The notes: generated from the letters alone by a model not told the origin. Shown: positions 46,397 through 57,622, counted from the first letter of the stretch. The stretch: DNA of 64,000 nucleotides from Planctomycetota bacterium (GCA_947444055.1 CANEYR010000001.1:1-64000); one strand, 5' to 3'. Numbers and translations are program-made.

Positions 46397-47962
46397 TCAG
46401 CGGCCGAGGTCGACGAACTCGCCACCGTTCTCGTTCGCCAACTGCTGCAAGAACTCCTTCGTGAAGTCGCCAATCGCAATGGCGTGGATGACCATGCGAT
46501 AGACCTCGTTGTGCTTGCGCACCTCCTTCAGGATCTCGTTGGTCTCGATCAGCTTGCCCACCGATGGCCGACCATCACTGAGGAAGTAGACGGTGTCCAG
46601 CGGGCTCTTGATGGCGTTCTTGTCGAAGCCGGTGAGCACGGCCTTCGGCGGCTTGTCAGGATCGACACCGAAGGCATAGAGCAGCGCCTTCAAGGTGTTG
46701 GTCTTGCCAGCCTCAAGGTTGGCGGAACCGCCGAGCCCTGCCGCCGCCAACTGCTGTGACTCGCTGCCACCAATTGGCTGCAGGCCGCGCACGTAGCTCT
46801 TTGCGGCGTCCTTGTTGACAACGTTGGCGGGCACTAGCCGCTTCTTCCAAGTGTGGATGTCGGTCGCGAACGCCAGGATGTCGAAGTTGGTGTTGTCGGT
46901 CAGCGAGTCGATCGCGTTCAGCAGCTCGGTCTGCACAATCGTGAAGCGCTTGCGGTCGCGATAGCCCTGAAACTTCTCGACCTCGATGACGAGATCGTCC
47001 ATCGACCCCGAGACGTCGATGATGAACAGCACGTTGGTCGACGTTGTTTTGATCTTGGCGAACGTGGTCACCTGACTGGACGCGGCATAGAACGCGTCGT
47101 TCTTCTTGCGCGCCTCGGCGCCTTTCACCAGATCTTCGTCAGTAGGAATGCGCCAACCACCGAGTGACATCAGGTTGTTCCACTGCTTCTGCCAGCGGTC
47201 GGGGTCGACCCCAAAGTCGAGGCCCGTGATGCGAAACAGCGCTTCGGCGCACTCGAGCTGCAATCGCCCGTTCTTGCGCATCAGGTCGATCATCGGCTGC
47301 ACCGCTTCTTGCGGGCGCAGCACACCAGCCGCACTGATGGCCGCCGTTTGCACCTGCCACTCCGGGTCGTCGAGCAAGCCCGTCACGGCCTTGCCAAGGG
47401 TCTTGACCTTCAACGCCGCCAAGGCGTCGAGCGCCGCGATGCGAACCTGCGGCTCGCGATCCGTGAGCAGATTGCCGAGCATGCCCGTCTTCGGCGGCTC
47501 GCCGATCGCCTGCAGCGCGCGAGCTACTTCGAACTTTACGACCGAGGAGGTCTTCGCATCGTTGCCGACGGCTTCGATCGCATCGACCGCGGACTTCAAC
47601 TTCGCCCGGCCCACCACCTTCAACACCAGCGCCAGGAACTCGTTGTCCTTCGACTTCGGCAGTTCCGCCAGCCAAGGCTCGTAGGTGCTCGGCAGCGTGT
47701 AGGTCTCGATCACGGTGAGCGCTGCCTGCTGCACGACGGCCGACGGGTGCTTCAACAGCTTGAACAACTCTTCGGCCGCAGGTCGACACTCGTTGCCCTT
47801 CAACGTCATCACCGCTTCGACCATCAGCGCTTCCTCCTTCGACTTCTTGAAGTAGCGCGAGAACTCCTTCACCGCGTCGAGGCGCGCTTCAAGGTCTTGC
47901 TGGGCTGGCAGAGCCACCAGCACGAAGGGGAGAACGAACCAAGCAAAGAGGGATCGCAACAT
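46397..47962 (-). CDS. Secreted HEAT-repeat and von Willebrand factor A protein
   Basis: 521 residues. The signal peptide is LRSLFAWFVLPFVLVALPAQ, hence start at 47962. The region at about 30-250 is HEAT-like helical repeats (LLKHPSAVVQQAALTVIE, LTDREPQVRIAALDALAALK, LDDPEWQVQTAAISAAGVL). The C-terminal vWA domain carries a complete MIDAS-type start, LFIIDVSGSMDD, with later TVYFLSDGRPS. vWA domains bind proteins through a metal ion. A surface or periplasmic binding role is reasonable; no partner is evident. Confidence 0.85.
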   Translation of the reverse strand: MLRSLFAWFVLPFVLVALPAQQDLEARLDAVKEFSRYFKKSKEEALMVEAVMTLKGNECRPAAEELFKLLKHPSAVVQQAALTVIETYTLPSTYEPWLAELPKSKDNEFLALVLKVVGRAKLKSAVDAIEAVGNDAKTSSVVKFEVARALQAIGEPPKTGMLGNLLTDREPQVRIAALDALAALKVKTLGKAVTGLLDDPEWQVQTAAISAAGVLRPQEAVQPMIDLMRKNGRLQLECAEALFRITGLDFGVDPDRWQKQWNNLMSLGGWRIPTDEDLVKGAEARKKNDAFYAASSQVTTFAKIKTTSTNVLFIIDVSGSMDDLVIEVEKFQGYRDRKRFTIVQTELLNAIDSLTDNTNFDILAFATDIHTWKKRLVPANVVNKDAAKSYVRGLQPIGGSESQQLAAAGLGGSANLEAGKTNTLKALLYAFGVDPDKPPKAVLTGFDKNAIKSPLDTVYFLSDGRPSVGKLIETNEILKEVRKHNEVYRMVIHAIAIGDFTKEFLQQLANENGGEFVDLGR

Positions 47963-47999
47963 CTGAGGTCGACACGAACGGGGAACGCGCCGCCGAAGC

Positions 48000-48566
48000 C
48001 TACCCGGGGAGGCCGTGCCCCGCATGCCGCCACCACGACAGTCGCATGTCCCGTTCTAGTTGCCGTCGCAGCACGTCGACGTCGAGATCGGCATCGCGCA
48101 CCATCGAGGCCAGGACCGCTCCACCGCCATGACGCGGCTTGAGCACGAAGGCCAAGTGGTGCTGGTATTCGACTTCGACAATCCAGTGCAGGCGCAACGC
48201 CCCAGCGGCCAGGCGCAGTGACTTGGCGAGGTTCTCCAACTGCACCAGCGAGTCCTGCGACGTCGCGCCGAGCTCTACAAACGGCAGGGTACGCACCGCG
48301 TGGTCGCCAGCACCTGAGGTCCGCACACACAGTCCAGCCAAACGCTCGAGCACTCGCACCAACGGCCAGATCGCAGCGGCGACGCCGCGCCCGCGGGCTT
48401 CGTCGGCATCCGCAAGGGCTTCGACGGAACGGCGTTCGCCAAAACGGGCGCCGCACAGGCCGCATTCATGCACAGGACCGCCATCGACGACGCGAACGCG
48501 CATGTCGTGGTTACCGCAATCTGGACAAGCATGCACGGGCGGCACCATAGCCGCCGCGTGGCTCAT
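48000..48566 (-). CDS. Zinc-ribbon protein of unknown function
   Basis: 188 residues. An N-terminal zinc ribbon (CPDCGNHDMRVRVV ... ECGLCGARFGERR) is followed by a helical domain and a C-terminal alpha/beta segment (LRLHWIVEVEYQHHLAFVLK, ending SWWRHAGHGLPG). The ATG overlaps the stop of the upstream acidic membrane protein as ATGA, so the two are translationally coupled and probably function together. No recognised family. Confidence 0.7.
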   Translation of the reverse strand: MSHAAAMVPPVHACPDCGNHDMRVRVVDGGPVHECGLCGARFGERRSVEALADADEARGRGVAAAIWPLVRVLERLAGLCVRTSGAGDHAVRTLPFVELGATSQDSLVQLENLAKSLRLAAGALRLHWIVEVEYQHHLAFVLKPRHGGGAVLASMVRDADLDVDVLRRQLERDMRLSWWRHAGHGLPG

Positions 48567-50599
48567 TGCTGGCGGCCGTTCGATGGCGCGGGCGAGGGTG
48601 CCTTGGCCGACACCGGAGGTTTCGCCGACGACTGCGGAACCGGCGCGAGGACGGCGGCCCCGGTGCCACTGCCCAACTGCCGCTCGGCGAGAGTTTGCAC
48701 CCAGCGATCCTCTTCGCTGGTCACATCCAGGCGAATGCCGGACTCGTCGACTCCCTGCACAACTTGGCCGATCGCCGATTTCGGTAGCATCACCCGGTTG
48801 CTGCGAAACTCGAGCACGATGTGGTCATCCGCGATCTCGCTGAGGATGGCGCCGACGAGTCGGTTGTTGTTGGTGAGACGCACGAACCCTGAGGTCGCCT
48901 TCTGCAGGGCGTCGTAGTCGGCGGTACCGAGTTGGGTCAGCCGCAAGATCTCAGCGGACGCCAACGTGACTTCGCCGTCGTCGACGCGCAGCGTGATGCG
49001 ATCGGCGCTGGCAACCTTGACGCTGCCGATGAAGTAATTGCCATTGTGCAACTGCGCGAAGGCGCGCGTGCCTGGCAAGACGCCTTCCACAGCCCGCACA
49101 TCGATTGGCTTTTGCTGCTCCGTCTCACCGACCAACAAGTTGTCACTGACACGGACCAGTGGTTGTTGCTTGTTGGTGGGCGCCAGACTGCTGGTCTTCG
49201 ACCCTGGCGTGTTCGCGATGGGCCAACTGCCGTTCGGCGCATTGGGCAAGACAGACGGTGCGACGGGTTCCGGAGCAGTCGCTACGGGCGTCGTGGCAGG
49301 CGCCTCTGGCAACACCGGCGTCGTCGTCGGTGGCACTTCGACAACCACTGGCGTCGGCTTTGGCGGCTCAGTCACGGCGGTTGGGTCGGCACTGTCAGGG
49401 GTCGACGTTGTCACCTGAACCACAACGGGGTTCGGGGACGGCGTCGTCTCTGGCTGTGGATCGCTCGTCGGAGTTGGCGGCTTGGTTGGCGTCGCCACCA
49501 ACTGCGGCGCTGACACCGCGACCGCCGGTGGCAAGGCAACGACAACCTGCACTTGCGGGCGTTCGATCTGCACTTGTTGCACCCCTTGCGGCTCCAGTGA
49601 CAGGCCGATCCATTCCGGTCTCAGCACGGCAACAGCCGCCCCGCCGACGAGAGCCAACGACGCAGCCAGGGTAGCGGCGATGCGCCCAAAGCGTCGAGAG
49701 CCGGGTCGCGCCCCCCCCCGCACTAGGCTCGGCTCTGCGGCGTAGAGGTTGTGGCCCTCGACCGCCGCCAAGTCGGTGACGCCAATGCCGGCACCCACCA
49801 GTTCGCCTTCGCCAGCTTCGACTTCCTCGCCGCCGTCTGTGCGCGCGACGTCGTCCACCTCGGCCAATTCGTCGACGCTCGTCTCCGGCAGTGGCTCCCA
49901 ACCTGGTTCGATTGGCAGCTCGTCGGTAACCAGAGCCGGCTCCAAGACCGACCCGTCGTTGGCGGCCGCTTCCACCAGATCGTCGGCCACCTGGTCGGCC
50001 TCTGGCTGTTCGCTGTCGATGGGCACAGCCTCCGCATCCTCGCGCCAAGTGCCCTCGCCGTCGTCGAGCACGAACGGACCGGACTGCTCGACCTCACTGA
50101 TGCCGTCGGCGGACGGGCCATCGACCAGTTCGAGTTCCTTCTCGCTGTCGAGCGCGAACTCCTCCTCACTGTGCAGAAGCGAATCGAGTTCCTTCGCGAA
50201 GGTCTCTTCCGCGACGGCCAAGGTGGGCTCCACTACCTCGGCTTCTGGAGGCGCGGTTGTTTCCGCGGCCACTTCCGATTCGGCATCAGAAATGCCCACC
50301 GTGTCGAGTTCCAGCTCTTCGCCGCTCCACGCCGATGGCCCGTTCTCCGCGAAGGCACCGCCGCCACTGAATCGCTCGCTCGGATGCAGCCCTTGCGTGT
50401 GGTCGGTGAACAACGTGTCGTCGGCATCGCCCGTGTTGGTGGCAGCAGCCGCGGCGTTAGCTGCCTTCGCGGCGTTGGCCGCGGCCGCAGGATCGACGAA
50501 CAGCTGGTCCAAGTCGTCGCCCTTGTTGGCGATGTCATCGATCACGAAGTCGTCGTCGAGGAAATCAGGATCGTCGTTGTTCTTGCTATCGCCGCTCAT
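48563..50599 (-). CDS. Acidic single-TM protein with periplasmic SH3-like repeats
   Basis: 678 residues. The first 290 are very acidic and low complexity (DDPDFLDDDFVIDDIANKGD). One TM helix follows at about 300-325 (IAATLAASLALVGGAAVAVL), then a Pro/Thr/Val-rich stretch at about 330-470 and two or three beta-rich units of the kind NYFIGSVKVASADRITLRVD and NRLVGAILSEIADDHIVLEF near the C-terminus. The cytoplasmic part would be acidic and the beta part periplasmic. A run of nine C on the plus strand (49711-49719) lies just before the TM region. Function unknown. Confidence 0.75.
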   Translation of the reverse strand: MSGDSKNNDDPDFLDDDFVIDDIANKGDDLDQLFVDPAAAANAAKAANAAAAATNTGDADDTLFTDHTQGLHPSERFSGGGAFAENGPSAWSGEELELDTVGISDAESEVAAETTAPPEAEVVEPTLAVAEETFAKELDSLLHSEEEFALDSEKELELVDGPSADGISEVEQSGPFVLDDGEGTWREDAEAVPIDSEQPEADQVADDLVEAAANDGSVLEPALVTDELPIEPGWEPLPETSVDELAEVDDVARTDGGEEVEAGEGELVGAGIGVTDLAAVEGHNLYAAEPSLVRGGARPGSRRFGRIAATLAASLALVGGAAVAVLRPEWIGLSLEPQGVQQVQIERPQVQVVVALPPAVAVSAPQLVATPTKPPTPTSDPQPETTPSPNPVVVQVTTSTPDSADPTAVTEPPKPTPVVVEVPPTTTPVLPEAPATTPVATAPEPVAPSVLPNAPNGSWPIANTPGSKTSSLAPTNKQQPLVRVSDNLLVGETEQQKPIDVRAVEGVLPGTRAFAQLHNGNYFIGSVKVASADRITLRVDDGEVTLASAEILRLTQLGTADYDALQKATSGFVRLTNNNRLVGAILSEIADDHIVLEFRSNRVMLPKSAIGQVVQGVDESGIRLDVTSEEDRWVQTLAERQLGSGTGAAVLAPVPQSSAKPPVSAKAPSPAPSNGRQQ

Positions 50600-50719
50600 G
50601 GCATCTCCTTCCGCTCAGGGAACGCCGTGCTATCGACACTCCGTGGGTGGATTACTGAGACGGCCTTGTGTTGCGCCACACGCACCGTGGCATGGCGGGT
50701 GCAGCCGCGCTCAGCTTGC

Positions 50720-52660
50720 CTACGCCTCTTGTGCGAGCTCTCGATTGAGGTCGGAGGATGGCAGTAGGCGCCGAACTCCGCCGCGCAGCACTGTCAGACC
50801 CAGTGAGTCGACATACTCGAGCAATGGGATCAGGTACTTGCGGCTCGTATCCAGACCATCGCGCAGCGAGGGAATGTCGAGAACTTCGGCATGCTGCAAG
50901 CAGTTGGTGCGAATGGCCCGCATGACCCGCCGAACGATGCTGGCGCCATAGAAGTGGTCGCCGACCTTGTCGACCTTGCCTTCGTCTTGCGCACGGTCGA
51001 GCAGCGATAGCAGCGCGTCCCCACTGAGGCCCACCACCGCGGCCAACTCGGGCAACTCCGGCGGGCGGAAACCACGTTGCTCGCACTCGCTGACCAACCG
51101 ATCGAATTGCTTCTGCTCGGCCGGCGGCAGCGGCTTCAGTCGATCGAGAAACAACACCTGTCCTTGGCGGCCCGCGCGCACGCGAGCGGCCGCCTGCAAG
51201 CGATCGAACACACACTCGATCAGTGGCTGCGGCAACGTCTTGGTCGTGCGGATCGCGGCTCGCTTGACCGACGCCGCGGCCGAGCGCTTCGACAACATGC
51301 GATCGACCGACTGCAACAACTCCAGTTCACCGGCATCGACGTGCGCGCGCAGGAACACCCGCATCGCCTTCTGGTGCAGTTCCAGGTGCGGCATGGCAGC
51401 GACCGTATCGAAGACCTTGGCGTCACTGGCCTCGATCGAACGCGCCAACTCATCAACCGCCATGCCTTCCGGCCCGGCTTGTTGCAGTTCGTGTTCGATG
51501 CGAGCCTCCGGACGATCGCCAGCGACCAGCAGCCCCACCAGTTCGTTGCCGAGGTCCTTCCGGCGGTATCGCCCCGAGTGCGACAAGCGCAGCACCTTGC
51601 CCCCACCGATCGTCACCGCCGGGTTCTGCAACCGCAGCAAGAAGCGATCGTTGTTGGCACAGCACACATCTTCATCGAGTTCGACGCGGGCAACGATCGA
51701 ATCGCCTGGCCCCGCGGTCTCGCGGTCGAGCAACAGCAATTGACCGCGCACTTCGACCGTGCCTGTGTGAAAGCGAATGGGCGCGCGGTGTTCGAGATGG
51801 CTCGATCGCCGCGTCAACGTCAGGTCGACATCGACGGCATCGCCGAAGCTGAAGGTGCCGGGCTCACAACAGACCATGCCACGATGCACGCCGGACTCTT
51901 TCGCTTCGGGCACCGACAAGGCCGTGCTGTGCCCCGCCACGGCTTCGTCGACTTTGCCGCCATAGGCATGGATACCGCGCACCTTGACCCGTTCCCCGAG
52001 CGGCAGGATCTCGATTTCACTGCCCGGCCGCACGGAACCGGTCATCGGGATGCCGGTGATGACGGTGCCGATGCCCGCCAACGAGAACACGCGCTGGATC
52101 GGCATGCGGAAGGGGCCATGCGCTGTGCGTGGCTCGACGGTGAGAGCCAACGCCTCCAGCTTCTGCTTGAGCTCTGGGATGCCTTCGCCGGTCACCGAAC
52201 TGACCCGCACGACTTCCGCATGCTCCAGCACAGTGCCGCGCACTTGCTTCTTCACCTCGTCCTGTGCCATGTCAGCGAGGGCTGGGTCGACCATGTCGAT
52301 CTTGGTCAACACGATCAAGCCCGCGCGCACTTGCAGAAGATCGATGATGTCGATGTGTTCGATCGTCTGCGGCATGACCCCGTCGTCGGCGGCGACCACC
52401 AACATGGCAAGGTCGAGTCCCGTGCAGCCGGCCACCATGTTGCGCACGAAGCGTTCGTGACCTGGCACGTCGACGAGGCCAAGCCAGCGACCATCTCCGA
52501 GCTTCAACCGCGCAAAGCCAAGGTCGATCGTCAGACCACGTTCTTTCTCTTCCTTGAGGCGGTCCGGGTCGATGCCGGTCAGCGCCTTGACCAAGCTGCT
52601 CTTGCCGTGATCGATGTGACCCGCGGTGCCGACGACGATCGGATGGATGGAACGTGCCAT
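50720..52660 (-). CDS. selB: Selenocysteine-specific elongation factor SelB
   Basis: GTPase that delivers Sec-tRNA to UGA codons with a SECIS element. 646 residues. The G domain starts [20 protein letters not shown], with G3 [17 protein letters not shown], and G4 LTKIDMVD. Two beta-barrel domains follow ([20 protein letters not shown]) and the C-terminal half has winged-helix repeats, as in SelB but not EF-Tu; [20 protein letters not shown] is the typical last one. Start ATG 52660; the frame is open upstream. selA, selD and selC were not found here. It lies 36 bp after the CdsZ-like gene. Confidence 0.95.
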   Translation of the reverse strand: MARSIHPIVVGTAGHIDHGKSSLVKALTGIDPDRLKEEKERGLTIDLGFARLKLGDGRWLGLVDVPGHERFVRNMVAGCTGLDLAMLVVAADDGVMPQTIEHIDIIDLLQVRAGLIVLTKIDMVDPALADMAQDEVKKQVRGTVLEHAEVVRVSSVTGEGIPELKQKLEALALTVEPRTAHGPFRMPIQRVFSLAGIGTVITGIPMTGSVRPGSEIEILPLGERVKVRGIHAYGGKVDEAVAGHSTALSVPEAKESGVHRGMVCCEPGTFSFGDAVDVDLTLTRRSSHLEHRAPIRFHTGTVEVRGQLLLLDRETAGPGDSIVARVELDEDVCCANNDRFLLRLQNPAVTIGGGKVLRLSHSGRYRRKDLGNELVGLLVAGDRPEARIEHELQQAGPEGMAVDELARSIEASDAKVFDTVAAMPHLELHQKAMRVFLRAHVDAGELELLQSVDRMLSKRSAAASVKRAAIRTTKTLPQPLIECVFDRLQAAARVRAGRQGQVLFLDRLKPLPPAEQKQFDRLVSECEQRGFRPPELPELAAVVGLSGDALLSLLDRAQDEGKVDKVGDHFYGASIVRRVMRAIRTNCLQHAEVLDIPSLRDGLDTSRKYLIPLLEYVDSLGLTVLRGGVRRLLPSSDLNRELAQEA

Positions 52661-52695
52661 TGCGCAGAAGGTCGCCGCAGCACTCGGCCGCGGCG

Positions 52696-53397
52696 TTAGC
52701 TGAGATAGAGAATGCGCTGGCAGCTGCCGCAGCGCACCACCACCGACAGGCCCATCAGGCGCGCGGTGTCGTTCATGGTGATCTTGTGGTAGCAACCTTG
52801 GCAGTAGCTGGCCTGCACTGGGCTAACCGCGATGTGTTCGCGGGTCTTGTAGAGGCCTTCGTACTCACGCAGCAGATCCGCTGGCACGCCTTCGGTCATC
52901 GCTTTGCGGCGATTGCGCACGGCCGCGATGGCGCCCGCCCGCGACTGGCGCAAGGCCTCGGCCTCGACCAGGAACGCATCGAAGATCTTCTTCTCTTCGG
53001 CGTGGGCGGCCTCCGCCGCCGTGGACTCCACCTTCTGCGCATCAACCGACTCCAACAACTTCAGGCATTCGTCTTGGGTGACGTCGCGATCCTTGCGCAC
53101 CGCTTCGATCTGAAACAAGGTGGCCTGGTATTCGGCGTTGTTGCGAACGATGTTCAGCCGTTCGTTGAGACGCTTGATCTCGTCGTCGTTGCCGCGCACC
53201 GCCTTGTCGAGAGCACGCGCTTCGAGATCCGTCTTCTGCAGGCGCGCCCGACGTTCTGCCATCGTGCGCTCGAGCTCGTCAAGCCGTCGCTTGCGCTTCT
53301 GCTCTTCAGCAGGCAGCGCGTCGATGTCCCGGGTGAGGGACGAGATCTCTTGGTCTACCTTCTGCAGCTCCAGCAGCTTCTGTACTTGTGAATGCAC
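52696..53397 (-). CDS. CdsZ-like coiled-coil/zinc-ribbon protein (DUF164)
   Basis: 233 residues: a long antiparallel coiled coil (about 1-180, QKVDQEISSLTRDIDALPAE) ending in a C4 zinc ribbon (SYCQGCYHKITMNDTARL and VRCGSCQRILYL). This layout matches the DUF164/CdsZ family, some members of which regulate secretion or bind nucleic acid. The GTG start at 53397 opens the heptad repeats; the frame continues to 53451. It lies between rpoD and selB. Confidence 0.85.
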   Translation of the reverse strand: MHSQVQKLLELQKVDQEISSLTRDIDALPAEEQKRKRRLDELERTMAERRARLQKTDLEARALDKAVRGNDDEIKRLNERLNIVRNNAEYQATLFQIEAVRKDRDVTQDECLKLLESVDAQKVESTAAEAAHAEEKKIFDAFLVEAEALRQSRAGAIAAVRNRRKAMTEGVPADLLREYEGLYKTREHIAVSPVQASYCQGCYHKITMNDTARLMGLSVVVRCGSCQRILYLS

Positions 53398-53487
53398 CGG
53401 GGTCCTTGCCGACGTGATCCCGCGCCTCGCGGGGCCGAGGAGTCTAGCCACGCCGCGGCCCTGCTCAAGGTCAAGCTTGGCGCCGGA

Positions 53488-55212
53488 TCAACCGATCTCA
53501 CCGGCAGCGCTGTCGAAGAAGCCTCCCAGCCGACGGGCGCGCACCGGGTGCTGCAGCTTGCGAACCGCCTTGGCTTCGATCTGGCGCACGCGTTCGCGGG
53601 TCACGCGGAAGATGCGGCCGACCTCTTCCAGGGTGTAGGTGTAGCCGTCGCCGATGCCGTACCGGAGCTTGATGATCTCGCGCTCCCGGAAGGTCAGGGT
53701 GCTCAGCACGCTCTCGATGCGTTCTTTCAGCATCTCACGGCTGGCCGACTGGACCGGTGATTCGACCGACTCATCCTCGATGAAGTCGCCGAAATAGCTG
53801 TCCTCCGAATCGCCGATGGGGCGGTCGAGTGAGATCGGGTGCTTGCTGATCTTCATGACGCGCTTGGCCTCGTCCACCGAGACCTGCGCCGCTTCGGCGA
53901 CCTCTTCAATGGAAGGTTCGCGTCCCTTCAGCTGGGTCAGCTTCTTGCTGACATTGCGCAGCTTCGACATCGTCTCGATCATGTGCACCGGAATGCGGAT
54001 GGTGCGCGCCTGGTCGGCGATCGAACGGGTGATCGCTTGGCGAATCCACCACGTCGCGTAGGTCGAGAACTTGTAGCCCCGACGGTACTCATACTTCTCG
54101 ACGGCCTTCATCAGGCCGGTGTTGCCTTCCTGGATGAGGTCGAGGAACGACAGCCCTCGATTGCGGTACTTCTTCGCGATCGAGACGACAAGGCGCAGGT
54201 TGCCGGACGACAGCTTGCGTTTGGCGTCCTCGTAGTTGGCGTAGGCCTGATGCAAGAACTGCAGGCGCTTCTGCAAACGCTCGACGCTTTCGAGGCCGTC
54301 GACCTGCATCTCGACTAGGCGGCGACGCGTCTCCGTTGCATCCGGATTCTGCAGCTGCGCACCGCGGTAGCGCAGCAATCGGGCCTGCAGCCGATTCATT
54401 TCCGAGATGCGACTTTCGACCAAGTCGATCATCGGTCGCACCTTCTTGCCCTGCAAGTTGAGCTCTTCGATCAAGGTCACGGCCTTGCGGCGGCGCGAGA
54501 AAATGCGCTTCTTCAGGCTCTGGTGCTCCTCGACCGGCGACCCCTCGTCATTCAGCCGCGCGAAGTCCTTGCGCGCTGCTTCGTAGATCAACCGCAACGT
54601 CGCGATGTTGCCGGGCAAGCGGTCGGACAAGTCAGCCTTGCCAACTTCGGGGTCCTGCTGGTTGACCTTCAACGTGCGGTCGAACGCGAGTTCGCCCTTC
54701 AGCACGTCTTCGAGGATCTCGATTGCGTTCTTCATGCCAAAGCCACTCGACAGCACCTCCTTGCGGAACTGCTTGCGCGTGAGCTCGATCTTGCGCGCGA
54801 GCGAGATCTCCTCTTCGCGCGTCAGCAGTGGGATCTCGCCCATCTGCGTCAGGTACATGCGCACCGGGTCATCGATTTTTTCGGTGATGTCGACCATCGG
54901 CGCCGCCAGCTCGGCTTCGGTCGGCTCAGCGATGTCGATATCCGGTGCCAGATCGACCTCGTCGGCGCCGCCGTCGTCGCCGCCGCCCTCTTCATCCTTG
55001 CGCGCACCGGCCTTCTTGCCCTTTTGCTTGTCGTCCTCAACGACATCGAGCCCGGCTTCTTCGATCATGCCAATGGCGGCTTCGATCTTCTCCGGCGACG
55101 ACATGTCGTCGGGAAGCACCGCGTTGAGCTGCGCGAGCGTGATCGAGCCGGTCTTGCGATGGGCTTTGATCAGAGCCTTGATCTTCTTGTCGAATTCAGT
55201 CGGTGCAGACAT
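53488..55212 (-). CDS. rpoD: RNA polymerase primary sigma factor
   Basis: Housekeeping sigma-70. 574 residues. A region 1.1-like start ([20 protein letters not shown]) and an acidic stretch are followed by region 1.2 ([20 protein letters not shown]). Region 2 is [20 protein letters not shown], then [20 protein letters not shown] and [20 protein letters not shown]. Region 3 and region 4 follow, with [14 protein letters not shown] and [20 protein letters not shown]. All regions needed to recognise -35 and -10 elements are present. Adjacent to dnaG in the conserved dnaG-rpoD order, though rpsU is not present. Confidence 0.97.
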   Translation of the reverse strand: MSAPTEFDKKIKALIKAHRKTGSITLAQLNAVLPDDMSSPEKIEAAIGMIEEAGLDVVEDDKQKGKKAGARKDEEGGGDDGGADEVDLAPDIDIAEPTEAELAAPMVDITEKIDDPVRMYLTQMGEIPLLTREEEISLARKIELTRKQFRKEVLSSGFGMKNAIEILEDVLKGELAFDRTLKVNQQDPEVGKADLSDRLPGNIATLRLIYEAARKDFARLNDEGSPVEEHQSLKKRIFSRRRKAVTLIEELNLQGKKVRPMIDLVESRISEMNRLQARLLRYRGAQLQNPDATETRRRLVEMQVDGLESVERLQKRLQFLHQAYANYEDAKRKLSSGNLRLVVSIAKKYRNRGLSFLDLIQEGNTGLMKAVEKYEYRRGYKFSTYATWWIRQAITRSIADQARTIRIPVHMIETMSKLRNVSKKLTQLKGREPSIEEVAEAAQVSVDEAKRVMKISKHPISLDRPIGDSEDSYFGDFIEDESVESPVQSASREMLKERIESVLSTLTFREREIIKLRYGIGDGYTYTLEEVGRIFRVTRERVRQIEAKAVRKLQHPVRARRLGGFFDSAAGEIG

Positions 55213-55286
55213 TGCAGTGGTTCTCTCGGTGGCCCGCGAGGGCTGGCCAGGGGATGCAGTCGGGAATGTTCGAAGGGGTGGGTGGG

Positions 55287-55316
55287 CGAAGTGGACTACG
55301 AAGTGGACTACGAAGT
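55287..55316. repeat. 12-bp duplication of the dnaG stop region
   Basis: On the minus strand ACTTCGTAGTCC occurs twice and is followed by ACTTCG. In the dnaG frame this gives Thr-Ser-stop twice, with the second TAG at 55296-55298. Confidence 0.96.
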
Positions 55317-57149
55317 GTCTTTGCGCGGGCGATCCTCTCGCAGCCGCGACAGCAGTTGGTCTTGCAGTTCGGCTGCGCGCGGCTGATCGCCAACGGCGAG
55401 GGCTGCTTGCAGTTGTTGCCGCCAAACGCGGCGCAAGGCATCACCCGACAAGCGACGTCGACCAGCCAACAAGCCGGTCAGAACCGCCGCTGGCTCAGGC
55501 ATTTTTTGGGCACGTGCGTAGGCAATGCCGAGCCGTTCCTGCAACGCTGGTTGGTCAGCCGCCCGCGACATCATGTAGCTCATCAGTTCGATCGACTGCT
55601 GACGGCCCAGCACCGCCCCTTCGATCGCCATCGTCAACAAGGTCGCAACCTCAGCGGACAACTCACCGGCGCTGTCGATGTCGAAGCGGTCAAGCAAGGT
55701 CGGCGCCGCCAACACGCAAGCCAGAATCTCGTTCTCGGCGCGCTGCATGGGCGTCAGCGGTGCCGCGACCATGGGTGCGGTGACCGTCTCGCCATCGCGG
55801 GCGGCTGGTCGCTGGCGTTTCGACTTTTGCAGCAGGCGTTCGAGCGTCGGGGCTGGCACCGCCAAGTGACGAGCCATTTGCTCCAGCAAGGCCGACTGAC
55901 GCACCGACGACTCGACCAACGCCAACAACGACGCGCATTCCTGGGCGGCGGCTTCCACATTGACCGCCTGCGACAAGTCGAGTCGCCGACGCAGCAGCCG
56001 GAACCAAACCGCGAGGTGGTCCTCCGCACCCTCGATGACGTCGGCAAAGCGAGCCCGCCGCTCCGTCACGAGCTCGATGTCCTCACCCGGTCGTTGGATG
56101 ACGACATCCGCCGGGTCCTTGGCCGAACCATCGGCGTCGCCCATCAAGGCAATCTTGACTTGCAGGCGGCTGTTCATCAGTTCGCGCATCGCGCGTTCGG
56201 CCGCTTGCACACCGGCGCGATCGCCGTCAAACATCAGCACCAAGCCCTCGGTTGCATACCGTTCGACGGTGCGCGCGTGTTCAGCCGTGAACGCCGTGCC
56301 GAGCGACGCCACCGCACCGGTGAAGCCAGCGAGGTGGCAGGCGATCACGTCGGTGTAGCCCTCCATCACGACGATGCGCCGCTGCCCGGCCTTCTTGGCC
56401 CGATGCAGACCAAACAGCACGCGGCGCTTGTTGAAGAAGGGCGATTCCGGCGAGTTGTAGTACTTGGGCGGCTTGTAGTCGGCGTCGCCTTCACTGCCGG
56501 GCGTACCGGGAACGATGCGACCACCGAAGCCGACAATGCGGCCGCGCTCGTCTTCGATCGGAAACATCAGGCGCTGCGCGAACAGCTCACGGCCATTGCG
56601 CAACAACCCAGCGGCTTCCAGGACGTCGCGCGGCAGGTTCTGCTGTTGCACAAAGTGCGACAAGGCGCCAGCCGCGGGATGGAACCCCAATCGCCACGGC
56701 CCCATCGCTTCACTAAGGCCGCGCTGCTCCAGATACTCGCGCGCCAACCGGCCGGCGTCGGGCGCGAGCAGCGCGCGTTCGAAGAAGCCGCACACTTCGG
56801 CGAGGGCCTCGTATGGATCGGGGCCCTTGAGGCCCGGCTGCGCGCCGCCACGGAACACCCCCTCCATCGAAACCCCGGATCGATCGGCGAGCAGTTCCAT
56901 CGCTTCGCGAAAGCTCAAGCCGTCGCGATCCATAAGCCAGCTAAAGACGTCGCCCGTCTTGCCACAGCCGTAGCAACGAAAGAACTGTTCCTCGCGGTAG
57001 ACCGTGAATGACGCCGAGCTCTCCGCATGGAATGGACACAAGGCCACCAACAGCCGACCGCGCGGACGCAACGGCAGGTAGCTCTCGATCAACGCGACCA
57101 AGTCAGTCGCTTCCTTGATGCGTAGCTTGGCGTCCTCGAAGCGGTCCAT
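55308..57149 (-). CDS. dnaG: DNA primase
   Basis: Makes RNA primers for replication. 613 residues. The CHC2 zinc-binding domain begins [16 protein letters not shown] with [14 protein letters not shown]. The TOPRIM core shows [20 protein letters not shown] and [22 protein letters not shown]-terminal helicase-binding domain of helical character follows. Start ATG 57149; upstream frame to 57251 lacks a conserved sequence. In series with rpoD, as in the classic macromolecular-synthesis operon. Its stop codon is tandemly duplicated. Confidence 0.97.
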   Translation of the reverse strand: MDRFEDAKLRIKEATDLVALIESYLPLRPRGRLLVALCPFHAESSASFTVYREEQFFRCYGCGKTGDVFSWLMDRDGLSFREAMELLADRSGVSMEGVFRGGAQPGLKGPDPYEALAEVCGFFERALLAPDAGRLAREYLEQRGLSEAMGPWRLGFHPAAGALSHFVQQQNLPRDVLEAAGLLRNGRELFAQRLMFPIEDERGRIVGFGGRIVPGTPGSEGDADYKPPKYYNSPESPFFNKRRVLFGLHRAKKAGQRRIVVMEGYTDVIACHLAGFTGAVASLGTAFTAEHARTVERYATEGLVLMFDGDRAGVQAAERAMRELMNSRLQVKIALMGDADGSAKDPADVVIQRPGEDIELVTERRARFADVIEGAEDHLAVWFRLLRRRLDLSQAVNVEAAAQECASLLALVESSVRQSALLEQMARHLAVPAPTLERLLQKSKRQRPAARDGETVTAPMVAAPLTPMQRAENEILACVLAAPTLLDRFDIDSAGELSAEVATLLTMAIEGAVLGRQQSIELMSYMMSRAADQPALQERLGIAYARAQKMPEPAAVLTGLLAGRRRLSGDALRRVWRQQLQAALAVGDQPRAAELQDQLLSRLREDRPRKDTS

Positions 57150-57622
57150 GGGAATGCAGGCGGGAGTTTGATGACGATGGGCTGACAGATCGGTGGCGCC
57201 ACAGCCGGTCGCGGAACTCGACGGGGGAGCCCAAAACCGCTTCGCAGCCACTACTGAGCCAACAAAGGTACCTCACGCACCACCGGTAGGCGGCGAGCAA
57301 GGCAACCGTTCTTGGATCAGCCGCCAGGACGTGAAGCGGCGATGGCATGGGTGTCGGCATTGCCGCTCACCACAAAGTCACCGCCGAACTCAACCTGGCC
57401 CAACCTCAATCAGCCCCAAACCTCCGCATTGCCCTTTGGTGTGGCGCCAAGCTAGGCCCACCCGTGTCCGAGTCGTTGAGTGCCCGGGGACGTTGCGAAA
57501 TTGGGAACTGGGAAGTGTAGCACGTTGTGGGCACCGGTCAACACCTCGTTGCCGAGCGCTGCCTTACCGACCGCGCCCCTGGGTGGCAGGTTGCGCGGTT
57601 CGCGCGGTAGCAACGCGGTGAC
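57150..57622. other. 473-bp intergenic region upstream of dnaG
   Basis: Contains no supported gene, tRNA or obvious repeat. The dnaG-rpoD promoter and the end of rsmA transcription should lie here. No clear -35/-10 pair or terminator was identified. Confidence 0.5.

Noticed and set aside
51077-52699. Plus-strand frame opposite selB
   Set aside because: Antisense shadow; the SelB motifs are on the minus strand.
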